This document shows, piece by piece, positions 10,032 to 19,718 of a DNA stretch of 64,000 nucleotides. The stretch is from Novosphingobium sp. RL4. Its GTDB lineage: Bacteria; Pseudomonadota; Alphaproteobacteria; Sphingomonadales; Sphingomonadaceae. Made by a program: the position numbers and the translations under genes. The notes under the pieces are model-generated. The model ran no database searches and was not told where the DNA came from. It worked only from the letters and a program-made list of their open reading frames with translations. The stretch's first letter is position 1; each line of letters opens with the position of its first letter. The stretch is taken from contig NZ_CP141944.1 of NCBI RefSeq assembly GCF_035658495.1, positions 1,638,001-1,702,000 of the forward strand, in the 5' to 3' direction.

Positions 10032-11546
10032 GTGGTAGTTCAAGCAGATGTTGTCGTAATCGGGGCTGGTCCCTCCGGGTTGACGGTTGCGGCGGAGGTC
10101 GCCGCGGTCGGCCATAGCGTGGTTGTGCTCGAACGGCGGACCGATGTGGTGGAATCGCGCGCCGGAACTCTGCTGCCTCGCGTGCTCGAGTTGTTCGACA
10201 CGCGCGGCGTCGCAGAGCGCTTTATCCGCAAAGCCCGCGAAATTCGTCACTGGCCGTTCAATCCCTACCATATCTGGGCCGGGCTGCAGCCGGTGGATTG
10301 GCGGCTGATTGAGTCGCGCTATCCGTTCACCCTGCTGGTGCCGCAGAACTATACCGAGGAAGTGCTCCAGGAGTGGGCCCGCGAGGGCGGAGCCGACATC
10401 CGCATGGGGCATGAGGTCACGTCGATCGAAATGCACACCAATGGCGTTACGATTGGCGCTCGGACACCGTCAGGCGAGGCCGTGACGGTTGCGGCAAGAT
10501 ACGTCGTCGGCGCCGATGGCGCCCGCAGCACGGTCCGCAAATCCCTCGAGGTCCCTTTCGAAGGGCATGGCCCGACTTTTACGGGCATCATTGCCGACGC
10601 AATCATGGACTTCCCTTTCGAGGGCGGATTGAAGATGGTCGGCAACGAGTTGGGGTGGGGCAGCTGCTTTCCTTTCGGAAAGCGGATCGTTCGCTTCAGC
10701 ATCGTTCACGCCGAAGGCCGCAGCACGCCGCGCGATGTGCCGGTCACTCTTGACGAGTTCAAACGCTGCATCACCGACATTTACGGCAGCGACCTGGGGT
10801 GTGAAGGGCTGGCGTGGGCTTCCCGCTACACAGACCAGATGCGGATCGTTCCCTCGCTTCGAAAGGGAAGGGCGTTCCTCGTCGGCGAATCCGCCCGCAT
10901 TCACTACCCGGCAAGCGGCGTCGGCATGAATTTCTGCATCCAGGACGCATTCAACCTCGGTTGGAAGCTGTCGCACGTTCTTTCCGGGTATGCGGCGCCG
11001 GAACTGCTCGACACCTACAACGAGGAGCGCATGGCGGTTGCGCAGGAGTTGCTCCAGAGCGTCAAGCGGCAATGCGCGGTGCAATTCGATTTCTCGGAAG
11101 AAGGCATGGCGTACAAGCGCGACCTCGAAGCCCGCTTCCTTCCGCTACCCGAGATGAACCGTAAAGTGGGTCTCGAACTCAACGGGATCGGCGTGCCGTA
11201 CCCGCGCTCAGCCGATGCGCATCCGACCGTTGGTCTTCGGGCAAAGGATCTCGATCTCGTTCTCCTCGATGGCACTGCATCGCGAGTCTACGAACAGCTC
11301 CACGCTCGGCAGTTTGTCCTCTTGGACCTGACAGGTGTTTCGATCACGAAGGGTCTCGATCATCTGCCGGCCAGCGTCCGGGTTGTTGAGGCCAAGGGCG
11401 TCCGACTTCCTGCTGATGAGCGAGATCTCCAGGCAATCTTGATCCGGCCTGATGGCTACGTGGCCTGGGCCAGCGATGCGCGTCCAACGGTTCAGGAAAT
11501 GCGCGAGGCAATCGGCGCTGCCACCTTCGCTGCGGAACTCGTGTGA
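10032..11546 (+). CDS. FAD-dependent monooxygenase (PHBH fold)
   Basis: About 504 residues if GTG 10032 is used; GGAGAG lies 4 nt upstream and translation then enters directly into the dinucleotide-binding motif (VVVIGAGPSG). An upstream start would overlap the TonB receptor gene and lacks a good ribosome site. DG motif GADGARSTVRKSL; the usual GD motif is present as GESARIHYPASGVGMNFCIQD, with Glu in place of Asp. Probably hydroxylates an aromatic substrate. It overlaps the following amidohydrolase gene by one base (TGATG). Confidence 0.87.
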   Translation: MVVQADVVVIGAGPSGLTVAAEVAAVGHSVVVLERRTDVVESRAGTLLPRVLELFDTRGVAERFIRKAREIRHWPFNPYHIWAGLQPVDWRLIESRYPFTLLVPQNYTEEVLQEWAREGGADIRMGHEVTSIEMHTNGVTIGARTPSGEAVTVAARYVVGADGARSTVRKSLEVPFEGHGPTFTGIIADAIMDFPFEGGLKMVGNELGWGSCFPFGKRIVRFSIVHAEGRSTPRDVPVTLDEFKRCITDIYGSDLGCEGLAWASRYTDQMRIVPSLRKGRAFLVGESARIHYPASGVGMNFCIQDAFNLGWKLSHVLSGYAAPELLDTYNEERMAVAQELLQSVKRQCAVQFDFSEEGMAYKRDLEARFLPLPEMNRKVGLELNGIGVPYPRSADAHPTVGLRAKDLDLVLLDGTASRVYEQLHARQFVLLDLTGVSITKGLDHLPASVRVVEAKGVRLPADERDLQAILIRPDGYVAWASDARPTVQEMREAIGAATFAAELV

Positions 11547-12889
11547 TGGCGGAACGCACCATCATTCGAGGGGCAACTATCGTCTCGATGGACCCAACCA
11601 TCGGCGATTTTCCCCGCGGCGATATCCTGGTCGAACATGGAAAGATCCGGGCGATCGGTTCAGACCTTGGCCCGATGGATGCGCAGGTGCTGGATGCGGA
11701 CGGCATGATCGCGATGCCGGGTTTCGTCGATACGCACCGGCATATCTGGCAAAGCTGCATGCGCTACAGCTGCGTGGACTGCAGTGCTCAGGCCTATTTT
11801 GAAGACATGCTCTTTACGCGCGGTGGTGGGTATACGCCCGAAGATGTGCGGATCGGCACCTTGATGGGCACGCTTTCGGCCATCGAAAGCGGAATAACGA
11901 CGCTGCTCGACTGGTCGCATATCCAGAACTCGCCCGAACATACGGACGCATCTATCGCGGCACTACGCGAATCCGGCATGCGGGCGGTCTTTGCACATGG
12001 TTGGCCATTGGTGGAGCCTGCCGCCTGGATGGTCGAGAGCGACCGGGCGCACCCGCAGGATATCGCGCGCTTGCGCCGCGACTATTTCGCTTCCGACGAC
12101 GGTCTTGTCACGCTGGCGATGGCAGCGAGAGGGCCGGAGATGGCGTCGTCATCCGTCTGGAAGGCGGACCTCGAGCTGGCGCGTAGCCTGGGGATCCGAT
12201 CGACGATCCACATGGGGGCTTTCCCGTTCAACGGCGAGAAATCGGCCATTGCAGAAATGCAACGTGCCGGCGCCCTGGGCGAGGATCTGACTTTCGTTCA
12301 CTGCAATTGCAGCAGTGATGAAGAACTGACCATGATGGCTGATCACGGCATCACGGTGTCGCTCGGCATCAATGTCGAAATGAATGCTCAGGGCATCGGC
12401 GATATTCCGCTCGATCGGCTCCTCGCTCGCGGCATTCGGCCTAGTCTCAGCGGCGACACGGAAGCTTGCGGATGCGGTGACATGTTCACGCAGATGCGAG
12501 GCGCCCTCGGGCACTACCGCTCATGGATGGGCGGAGGCCATTCACGGGAAAAGAATGCTCCGGCCACCCTGGCCTCTCGAGACGTGCTCGAGTTTGCAAC
12601 GATCGAGGGCGCGCGTGCAAACGGACTACTCTCCAAGGTCGGAACCCTTGCCGTCGGAAAATCGGCAGACATCATCCTGATCAATGCGCGGCACCTGAAT
12701 CTTTTTCCGATGTCCGAGCCGGTTGCTACCGTGGTTGCCGGTGCGCACCCGGGCAACGTGGATACCGTCATGGTGGAAGGCCGGATTCTGAAGCGAGGCG
12801 GTGAGCTGGTAGGCTTCGATCTCGATGGTATTCGGCAGCAGGCCGCAGCGTCGCAGGAGCGCATCCTGGGGCGGGGCGTGGACGCATGA
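11546..12889 (+). CDS. Amidohydrolase (TRZ/ATZ, cytosine-deaminase-like family)
   Basis: 447 residues. Metal ligands of subtype III amidohydrolases are visible: HxH in DTHRHIWQ near residue 69, then His in IHMGAF, His in FVHCNC and Asp in SGDTEA. The family removes amino or chloro groups from heterocycles or hydrolyses cyclic amides (8-oxoguanine deaminase, AtzA/TrzN type). Start and stop interlock with both neighbours (TGATG upstream, ATGA downstream), so it is co-translated with the monooxygenase and the alpha/beta hydrolase. It suggests that the pathway substrate carries nitrogen, which is inference. Confidence 0.85.
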   Translation: MAERTIIRGATIVSMDPTIGDFPRGDILVEHGKIRAIGSDLGPMDAQVLDADGMIAMPGFVDTHRHIWQSCMRYSCVDCSAQAYFEDMLFTRGGGYTPEDVRIGTLMGTLSAIESGITTLLDWSHIQNSPEHTDASIAALRESGMRAVFAHGWPLVEPAAWMVESDRAHPQDIARLRRDYFASDDGLVTLAMAARGPEMASSSVWKADLELARSLGIRSTIHMGAFPFNGEKSAIAEMQRAGALGEDLTFVHCNCSSDEELTMMADHGITVSLGINVEMNAQGIGDIPLDRLLARGIRPSLSGDTEACGCGDMFTQMRGALGHYRSWMGGGHSREKNAPATLASRDVLEFATIEGARANGLLSKVGTLAVGKSADIILINARHLNLFPMSEPVATVVAGAHPGNVDTVMVEGRILKRGGELVGFDLDGIRQQAAASQERILGRGVDA

Positions 12890-13839
12890 CGCCGCTCGAT
12901 CCCCAGCTTGCCGAAATTGCGGAGGCCGCTGCCAAGGCCGGGCCGTCGCTTCTGACGATGGATGTGAGCGAGGCTCGCGCGATCTTCTCGAATATTGCGT
13001 CCCACAGTCCTCGCTTTGAGTTCGCAGGGATGCAGGTTGACGATCGTTTGATCGCTGGTTCGGGAGGCGACCTTGCGGTCAGGATCTATCGGCCTGCAGA
13101 AATCGCCGGACAGGCGACCACGGTGTTTCTTCATGGCGGGGGCTACATTCTCGGCGGCCTCGATGAGATGGATAACGAGGCCCGGTTTCTGGCCGAGCAA
13201 TCCAGTTCGGTCGTGGTCTCGGTTGACTACCGCCTTGCCCCTGAACACCGGCTCCCGGCCGCGCACAGCGATGCGGTGACGGCCGTACAATGGGCGAGGG
13301 CCCATGCCGAGGAACTGGGCGGAAGCGCGGCGTGCGTCGCCCTGGCGGGCGAGAGCGCAGGTGCGAACCTGGCCGCGAGCGCTGCAGTTTCGCTGAAGGT
13401 GCTGGGTGTCAATCTCAGCGGACTACTGCTGATCGTGCCGGCGCCCGATCTCGCGGCGCTGGCTGCGCTTCCCTGCGTTACCGGCGACTATCCGATGCTC
13501 TCGACGCATGATCTCCATGCGATCCTGGGAAAGGCGCTGCCTGCCGAAGTCGGCGCGGCCGAACGTTTTCCGATTTCTGCCGCACGAGCTGCCAATCTCG
13601 CGTCGATGCCGCCTACGGTAATTGGCTTGGCCGGCCACTGCCCCACCCTCCAGATCGGTGAAGCGTTTGCAGAGCGCCTCGTGGACGCAGGCAATGTCGT
13701 CAAGGTTCACCGCTTTGCGAACCTGTTCCATCCCTTTTTCGCATTCGCAGCGATCTCTGAAGCTGCACGCGATGCTTCAGCGCAGCTCATCGTGGATTTT
13801 CGTCGAGTTGCATCGGAGCATCGAATTTGCCGGACTTAA
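12886..13839 (+). CDS. Alpha/beta hydrolase, hormone-sensitive-lipase family
   Basis: 317 residues. The oxyanion motif HGGGYILGG and nucleophile elbow GESAGANLAA place it in the HSL (family IV) esterases; the catalytic His is probably in FHPFFAF near the C-terminus. It begins inside the stop of the amidohydrolase gene (ATGA overlap). Probable role: hydrolysis of an ester or amide intermediate in the same operon. Substrate unknown. Confidence 0.87.
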   Translation: MTPLDPQLAEIAEAAAKAGPSLLTMDVSEARAIFSNIASHSPRFEFAGMQVDDRLIAGSGGDLAVRIYRPAEIAGQATTVFLHGGGYILGGLDEMDNEARFLAEQSSSVVVSVDYRLAPEHRLPAAHSDAVTAVQWARAHAEELGGSAACVALAGESAGANLAASAAVSLKVLGVNLSGLLLIVPAPDLAALAALPCVTGDYPMLSTHDLHAILGKALPAEVGAAERFPISAARAANLASMPPTVIGLAGHCPTLQIGEAFAERLVDAGNVVKVHRFANLFHPFFAFAAISEAARDASAQLIVDFRRVASEHRICRT

Positions 13840-13858
13840 CGCAAGGGCTTTATCCAGA

Positions 13859-14713
13859 ATGAAGATTGTTCGTTTTAGTGTCGCCGGCTCTCGCCCGCGG
13901 ATCGGGTTGGTCAAAGGCGACGGGGTCGTCGATCTTGCATTCGCCGGAGTTCATTTCGACAGTGTGCGCCAGATTATCGAGTCCGGCGAGGCAGCGCTTG
14001 AGCGACTGAAGAATGTTCATGAAACCGCCGCCCCTGGACTGGCTCTCGCTGCTGTAACGTTGCTCGCGCCGATCGAACGTCCCGGGAAGTATCTCGCCAT
14101 CGGCATGAACTATCAGAAGCACCTCGAGGAAGCGGACAGGCTCGGGGTCGCCCGGAGAGCTTACCAGACGTGGTTCAACAAACAGACGAGTTGCCTTGCG
14201 GGGCCGTTCGACAAGATCGAACCGGGTGTGACCGAGAAGCTCGACTATGAAGTGGAACTGGGCCTCGTGATTGGCCGGTCGGCCAAGGGTGTAAGCGAAG
14301 CTGACGCGCTTGATCACGTTTTCGGGTACTTCGTTGCCAACGATGTTTCCGCTCGCGATTGGCAAATGCACACGCCGACATTCACGATGGGCAAGTCCTT
14401 TGACACCCACGGTCCGATCGGGCCGTGGATAGTGACCGCGGATGAGATAACGGATCCTCAGTCTCTCGATCTCAGGTGCCTGGTGAACGGCGAGGTTCGG
14501 CAGTCGAACAACACCAAGAACATGCTTCATCCCATTCGGGCGCAGATATCCTATCTTTCTACGGCGTTCACGCTTGAGCCGGGCGATCTCATCGCGACCG
14601 GAACGCCCGAGGGTGTGGGCGTCGGCATGGATCCGCAAAGTTTCCTGAAATCCGGAGACGTCGTGCGGTGCGAAGTAGAGGGCATCGGTGCAATCGAAAA
14701 CGAAGTCGCCTGA
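13859..14713 (+). CDS. Fumarylacetoacetate hydrolase (FAH) family protein, second copy
   Basis: 284 residues. ATG 13859 gives the expected start MKIVRFSVAG; it lies 19 nt after the preceding stop. Signatures: YLAIGMNYQKH, the acidic pair in LDYEVELGLVIG, the NDVSARDWQ motif and ATGTPEGVGVG. These are typical of acylpyruvate or 2-oxo-dienoate hydrolases. With a VOC dioxygenase encoded just downstream, it likely acts on a ring-cleavage product. It is only moderately similar to the FAH protein encoded at 690-1538, so the two probably have different substrates. Confidence 0.88.
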   Translation: MKIVRFSVAGSRPRIGLVKGDGVVDLAFAGVHFDSVRQIIESGEAALERLKNVHETAAPGLALAAVTLLAPIERPGKYLAIGMNYQKHLEEADRLGVARRAYQTWFNKQTSCLAGPFDKIEPGVTEKLDYEVELGLVIGRSAKGVSEADALDHVFGYFVANDVSARDWQMHTPTFTMGKSFDTHGPIGPWIVTADEITDPQSLDLRCLVNGEVRQSNNTKNMLHPIRAQISYLSTAFTLEPGDLIATGTPEGVGVGMDPQSFLKSGDVVRCEVEGIGAIENEVA

Positions 14714-14772
14714 TTGCGAGTTTGCTCGCGAAAACGCGGGACGTTGAGAACCAGCTAGGTGGGAGAGGAAAT

Positions 14773-15693
14773 ATGCCCGTCCTGGGAATCCATTCGTATG
14801 CCCTGAGCATTCCGGATGTGGATGCCGGCATTGAATTCTATCGGTCGGCAGGCCTGATCGCGACGCAGGCTTACGGGTACGCTTCATTGCGCTGTCCTGA
14901 CCAGGCGCGCGACTGCGTGACGCTCGTGGCGGCCGAAGGCGACAAGCGCATGCATCACGTCGCCCTTCGCGCCTCAGGGCTCGATGATATCGCCTGCAAT
15001 GTGCCAAAGTATGGAGGGCGGATCATCAGTCCCCCTGACGGACCGTGGTCCGATGGCCTGTGGATCGAGGATCCGCACGGCATGGTAATTCGACTGGTCG
15101 AATGCCCGGCAGACCCTGATTCCGAAGCGGGTCTGCCGTTCGAAATCAACGCGCCAGGCCGGATCGTGCGTTCGGGTAAGTCTGCGATGCTCTCCGGCGA
15201 TGCCTACGAGCCAGCGCGGCCGCTGAGGCTTGGCCATGTTCTCGTGTTCACGCCAGATGTCCTGGCGAGCGTTGAGTTCGTGACCCGCGCGCTAGGCATG
15301 AGGCTCGCCGATCGGGCACAAGACGTAATCGCATTCACGTGCGCCCGCCGAGATAGCGATCATCATGTCCTCGCGTTTGCCAAGTCACCTGGCATCGGCT
15401 TCCATCATGCAAGCTTCCAACTGGGCGATCCTGATGACGTGGGACGTGCAGGGAGGGCGCTGAGCGACAAGATCGCACGCGGAGACTGGGGCTTTGGGCG
15501 GCATACGATCGGCTCCAATTTCTTCCACTATATCAAGGATCCGTGGGGGAGCTGGTTCGAATACTATGCCGACATGGACTTCATCGAAGACCATGACCTC
15601 TGGCAGGCGACAAATTACGAGATGGCAGACAGCCTGGCCAACTGGGGTCCGGCGGTACCCTTCGATTTCGTCCATAACTACGAAGCCGAATAA
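14773..15693 (+). CDS. Extradiol-type (VOC) dioxygenase, two modules
   Basis: 306 residues from ATG 14773, which follows GGGAGAGGAA. Two VOC modules are visible: residues about 1-120 (HSYALSIPDVDAGIEFY) and about 145-300 (LGHVLVFTPDVLASVEFV). The second has His in LGHVLVF, His in GFHHASFQL and Glu in WFEYYADMD, matching the His-His-Glu iron site of type I extradiol dioxygenases. It is the probable ring-cleavage enzyme of the 7.6-16.7 kb operon. Its layout resembles the truncated enzyme at the left edge of the window. Confidence 0.83.
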   Translation: MPVLGIHSYALSIPDVDAGIEFYRSAGLIATQAYGYASLRCPDQARDCVTLVAAEGDKRMHHVALRASGLDDIACNVPKYGGRIISPPDGPWSDGLWIEDPHGMVIRLVECPADPDSEAGLPFEINAPGRIVRSGKSAMLSGDAYEPARPLRLGHVLVFTPDVLASVEFVTRALGMRLADRAQDVIAFTCARRDSDHHVLAFAKSPGIGFHHASFQLGDPDDVGRAGRALSDKIARGDWGFGRHTIGSNFFHYIKDPWGSWFEYYADMDFIEDHDLWQATNYEMADSLANWGPAVPFDFVHNYEAE

Positions 15694-15771
15694 CCGGGCT
15701 GCGCCGCGAACGATTGCGTCCTTTTGTAAATCAGGGCCCCGCCTGACAACCAATTCAGACTGGAAACATAA

Positions 15772-16698
15772 ATGGCAAAAGTCATCATCACGTGCGCCGT
15801 CACGGGATCGGTTCACGTCCCGAGCATGTCCGATGCGCTGCCGATAACGCCCGAGGAAATCGCAGCACAAGCGATCGCGGCGGCAGATGCAGGAGCCGCC
15901 GTACTCCATCTTCATGCGCGCGATCCGCTGGATGGTAGCCCAACTGGTGAGCCAGCGATCTATGAGCAGTTCCTGGGCGTCATCAAGCAGGCAACGGACG
16001 CGGTGATCAACATAACCACCGGCGGTGCGACGACCATGCCGGTGTCCAAGCGTCTCGAGGCTGCCGCCAAATTCAAGCCGGAGCTCTGTTCGTTGAACAT
16101 GGGTTCCCTGAACTTCGCGTTCTTTCAAGCTGCCGATCGCATCAAGACCTGGAAACATGATTGGGAGGAGAGCTACGTTCGCGGCTCGGACGACTACATC
16201 TTCCGCAACACATTTCGAGACATTGAGCACATCCTCGAGACGATGAATGATGCTGGCACACGCTTCGAGCACGAATGCTACGACGTGGGACATCTGTACA
16301 ATCTTGCGCATTTCCTGGACCGTGGTCTCATCCACGAAGGCTTCTTCGTACAGATGGTATTCGGTGTATTGGGCGGCATCGGCGGCGATCTCGAAAACCT
16401 CGGAATCATGAAACAGACGGCGGATCGTTTGTTCGGCCGCAATGCCTACCAGTGGTCAGTCTTGGCCGCGGGCAGACACCAGATGCCGTTTCTGACACAA
16501 GCGGCTCTCATGGGAGGTCACGTTCGGGTAGGGCTGGAGGACAGCCTGTTCATCGAACGCGGGGTACTTGCCGCGTCAAACGCGCAGCAGGTCGAGAAAA
16601 TTGTCCGAATTCTCGCGGAAATGGGTCACGAGCCAGCAACCCCTGCGGAAGCTCGCAGCATTTTGGGGCTCAAAGGCGCCGAGAAAGTCCAATTCTAA
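15772..16698 (+). CDS. Beta-keto acid cleavage enzyme (BKACE / DUF849 family)
   Basis: 308 residues. The start MAKVIITCAVTGS and the zinc motif LHLHARDP (His46, His48) are characteristic of the BKACE family, whose founding member cleaves 3-keto-5-aminohexanoate with acetyl-CoA. The family condenses a beta-keto acid with acetyl-CoA to give acetoacetate and a new CoA ester. It ends the plus-strand operon and could remove a beta-keto acid formed after ring cleavage. No acyl-CoA ligase is encoded nearby. Confidence 0.88.
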   Translation: MAKVIITCAVTGSVHVPSMSDALPITPEEIAAQAIAAADAGAAVLHLHARDPLDGSPTGEPAIYEQFLGVIKQATDAVINITTGGATTMPVSKRLEAAAKFKPELCSLNMGSLNFAFFQAADRIKTWKHDWEESYVRGSDDYIFRNTFRDIEHILETMNDAGTRFEHECYDVGHLYNLAHFLDRGLIHEGFFVQMVFGVLGGIGGDLENLGIMKQTADRLFGRNAYQWSVLAAGRHQMPFLTQAALMGGHVRVGLEDSLFIERGVLAASNAQQVEKIVRILAEMGHEPATPAEARSILGLKGAEKVQF

Positions 16699-17016
16699 GC
16701 ACAAGCTCCCATTGTCGGGGGCGAAGCGGCAGCAGGACCGACCGATGCTGGCTACGCGTAGGCTGACAGGCAATGTCGGTTTTGCGCAGCACAATGGCCC
16801 AGGCATGGCAGGCGCGAACCATCATCGTTTCTGGCGGCGAAGATAGCCCAGATCTTCAGGTGCGGCGCGCCGATCTCCCAAGAAGCCGGGAAGGCCGGAC
16901 GACACTGAGAAGTCTGTTCTGACCGAAGTTGCCCGACCCAGATCCGGTGCGCCGAAAGGCGCTCTCCTACACGTCCGGTTTCAGGTTCCATCCGGTAATC
17001 TCGGCGCCGATCGCAT

Positions 17017-17048
17017 GTCTGGTCGCGGAAGATTTGCCGCGACCAGAC
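17017..17048 (-). terminator. 12-bp hairpin between convergent genes
   Basis: Perfect stem GTCTGGTCGCGG/CCGCGACCAGAC with an 8-nt loop, 30 nt beyond the stop of the minus-strand TonB receptor (17078). It lies in the 379-nt convergent gap 16699-17077, in which no gene was recognised. There is no U-tract, so terminator function is tentative. Confidence 0.42.
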
Positions 17049-17077
17049 GTCTGCCGATAGCCCTCGGCCGGGTCGAG

Positions 17078-19345
17078 TTAGCGGAACCGCCAGCCCACTC
17101 GGGCGCCGTAGGTTCGCGGCGGTGCGTAGCTGCCAAAGATTGCGGAAGGGGGGACTACGAAGCCTGCACCGAGCTGTCTGACATCGGTGATGTTATCCAT
17201 ATAGAGTTCGGCGAACCACTTCTCGTCTCCCGTCTCATAGCGGACACTGCCGCTCAGCTGCCCAACAGGGCCCTGTCGAAGCAGCGTGAATGGCGGGACG
17301 TCGGCATAGACTTGGGTCAAGACCGTCGAAGAGTGAGAGTAATTGACACTCGTCGTGAGGTTCCCGTCCCAGACCGGAACGACGTATTTCCCGCCCAAAG
17401 TGAAAGTGAACCGGGGTGACTGTGCAAGGGGATTGCCTGTCACATCGATAGTACCGTTCCCGGTCGGGAAAAAGCCTGGGATTCCCGGGCATGTCGGAGG
17501 GGCCGTCATCGGGCAGGCAAGGGCAAGCTGCCCCATTTTTGAATGGACATACGTCGCTGAGACGTCAAACGACAGCCGATCGGTCAAGGACGCGTGGCCA
17601 TCCATTTCCAACCCCCAGACTTTGGCGCTGGCTGCGTTCTGCGTCAGGGATTGGTTGTTCTGGATGACCGAAACCTGCAGGTCGGAGTAGTCGTAGTAGA
17701 ACGCAGCGGTATTCAGCCGCACCCTGCCGCCAGCGAAAGTCGACTTTGTCCCGACTTCGTAGGCAGTGATCTTTTCGGGGTCGAAGTTAGGAACATTCGC
17801 CCCTTCGTTTGTGCCACCGGCTTTAAAGCCAGTGCCTACACTCGCATAAATGAGATTGTTCCGGTCGGGGCGCCAGTCGATTCCCGCCTTCCAGATGAAG
17901 CTGTTGAAATTTGCGGACTTGTCTACCGTTCCATTAGTGTCGGTCCGATGGCGCGATTTCTTATCGTAATTATATCGTGCGCCGAGTGTCAGGGTCAGCT
18001 GGTCGTTGATGTGAACCTTGTCATGCGTGTAAATGGCAAACGTTTCGTTCTTGACGATATGCGGATCAATTCTGAGTGCAAACGCCGGATCGATCTGACC
18101 TGCCGGATTGATAAGCGTGAACGGAGGCACTGGCGGTTGTCCTGGTGTGGGCACCAGATCCGTGTCGACGTAGAATTTCTCCTGGGTATTCTCGCGATAG
18201 TAGAATGCCCCGACTTGCCAATCGACAACTCCCGGGTTGGAGTTGGTCAGCCTCAGTTCCTGCTGGAAAGCCGTCTGTCGAAAATGCCTCTCGGCGGTGC
18301 TGACCTGGACGTTGTTTCCGTCCTGATCGGTAAGCTGATCCAGACGATCGACTTTGTAGGCCGTGAGCGAGTTGAGGCTGACGCGGCCCATATCCCAAGA
18401 GACGGTTCCACGATAGCTCGCGCTCTTCTGCTTATTGTAGCCGTTCGTGTTGAAGTAGTTTGTAAATGGATCAAATTGATCGGCTGGGACGTACGGATTG
18501 TTGAGGGCCTGGTAGCCCGACCCGTTTTTGTCGATATTGAACGTCTCGACAGTCAGTTGAATGGCGAGTGTCTCTGTAGGAGTGAAGCGCAAGCTTCCTC
18601 GGAGCGCGAGATCGTTCGCGTCGTCGATGTCTTGAACACCAGGCGTTTTGGACTTTTGGTAGCCGTCATGCCTGACGTAGTTCACCGCGAGGCGAGCGGC
18701 CAGCTTCTCGTCAACGATTGGGACGTTGATCATCCCTTGAACGCCTACGTGATTGTAGTTGCCGTAGGCGAGAGTGGCATTTGCATCGAAGTAATTTTCG
18801 GGCTTTGCAGTGATGACGTTGACGACACCCGCGGTGGAGTTGCGTCCGTAGAGCGTCCCTTGAGGGCCTTTAAGAACTTCGACGCGCTCGAGATCGAAGA
18901 ACGTGCCGTTCAAGGCGCGGCCTAGGGAGAAGTATTGGCCGTCAACATGGAACGCAACCGTGGGGTCGCCGATCAAATTGGCATTCCCGATACCGCGGAT
19001 TGCGAGAACGGCTTGGCCCCCGCTAAATCCATGGGAGGCCACAGTCAGTCCCGGGACGAAGGCAGGTAGCTGCGAAACCGTATCGATCCGCTGTGTTGCT
19101 ATGAGATCCCCCGAAAGCGCGACCATAGCAATTGGCGTCGACTGCACTGTGCTGGTCCGCCGCTCCGCAGTGACGATGATATCGCCGGTGCTGGGCGTTT
19201 CTGGGGCGGCTGAAGGTTCGCCGGCTGGGCTGGTCTGTTGCCTGGCGTCCTGTGAAACAGTTTGCGCATGTGCCGCGGCGGTGCAAATTAAAGTGCTACA
19301 GACGCCAGCGGCCATTATGCCCCGGACGGACACGGAGTTCATCAT
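17078..19345 (-). CDS. TonB-dependent outer-membrane receptor (LacI-linked)
   Basis: 755 residues. Signal peptide ending near AAAHAQ (residue 28), TonB box-like GDIIVTAERR, plug motif VEVLKGPQGTLYGRNSTAGV, barrel ending VGWRFR. No STN domain. It is divergent from a LacI-family gene, with a TGTAA-N4-TTACA site in between. A LacI partner and nearby GMC, isomerase and MFS genes suggest uptake of a carbohydrate or glycoside rather than a simple aromatic acid, which is inference from context. Confidence 0.92.
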   Translation of the reverse strand: MMNSVSVRGIMAAGVCSTLICTAAAHAQTVSQDARQQTSPAGEPSAAPETPSTGDIIVTAERRTSTVQSTPIAMVALSGDLIATQRIDTVSQLPAFVPGLTVASHGFSGGQAVLAIRGIGNANLIGDPTVAFHVDGQYFSLGRALNGTFFDLERVEVLKGPQGTLYGRNSTAGVVNVITAKPENYFDANATLAYGNYNHVGVQGMINVPIVDEKLAARLAVNYVRHDGYQKSKTPGVQDIDDANDLALRGSLRFTPTETLAIQLTVETFNIDKNGSGYQALNNPYVPADQFDPFTNYFNTNGYNKQKSASYRGTVSWDMGRVSLNSLTAYKVDRLDQLTDQDGNNVQVSTAERHFRQTAFQQELRLTNSNPGVVDWQVGAFYYRENTQEKFYVDTDLVPTPGQPPVPPFTLINPAGQIDPAFALRIDPHIVKNETFAIYTHDKVHINDQLTLTLGARYNYDKKSRHRTDTNGTVDKSANFNSFIWKAGIDWRPDRNNLIYASVGTGFKAGGTNEGANVPNFDPEKITAYEVGTKSTFAGGRVRLNTAAFYYDYSDLQVSVIQNNQSLTQNAASAKVWGLEMDGHASLTDRLSFDVSATYVHSKMGQLALACPMTAPPTCPGIPGFFPTGNGTIDVTGNPLAQSPRFTFTLGGKYVVPVWDGNLTTSVNYSHSSTVLTQVYADVPPFTLLRQGPVGQLSGSVRYETGDEKWFAELYMDNITDVRQLGAGFVVPPSAIFGSYAPPRTYGARVGWRFR

Positions 19346-19470
19346 TGATTTCCCTCTCCCTCAGGTGTCTGATTTGCGGCACGGAGCGGTCTGGCTCCGG
19401 CGGCGTGACCCTTTTTGGTTTTCTCAAATGCACTGCTCTTGTGAGCGATTCTCTGTTGTGCCACCATCGT

Positions 19471-19484
19471 TGTAACAGTTTACA
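19471..19484. promoter_or_regulatory. LacI-type operator candidate, site 1
   Basis: TGTAACAGTTTACA, a perfect TGTAA-N4-TTACA inverted repeat followed by TTG. It lies 126 bp upstream of the TonB receptor start and 235 bp upstream of the lacI-type gene. The same repeat, also followed by TTG, occurs at 23297-23310. A separate 12-bp palindrome CGACAATTGTCG is at 19510-19521. Confidence 0.55.
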
Positions 19485-19718
19485 TTGCGTCGTCAAGGTT
19501 CTGTCAAAGCGACAATTGTCGTCGTGTTGAGGTTTGAAGTTCGAAGATAATTCCGCTATTTCAGTGACATACGTCGAAAATTGCCAGGATCGAAAAAACC
19601 CGGCACTAGGCCGACCCTTCGGCGGTAAGTCGGATTTGCATACGCACCTCAATTTTTGTGTTCGCACGAATCGAGAGGCTTCCGGTGCGGCGTGGATCTT
19701 GGGGAAATGAGGTTTGAT

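Noticed and set aside
13850..15007. 385-codon open frame on the minus strand
   Set aside because: Covers the FAH and VOC genes in antisense and has no family similarity.
17594..18925. 443-codon open frame on the plus strand
   Set aside because: Antisense shadow of the TonB receptor gene at 17078-19345; no recognisable domain.
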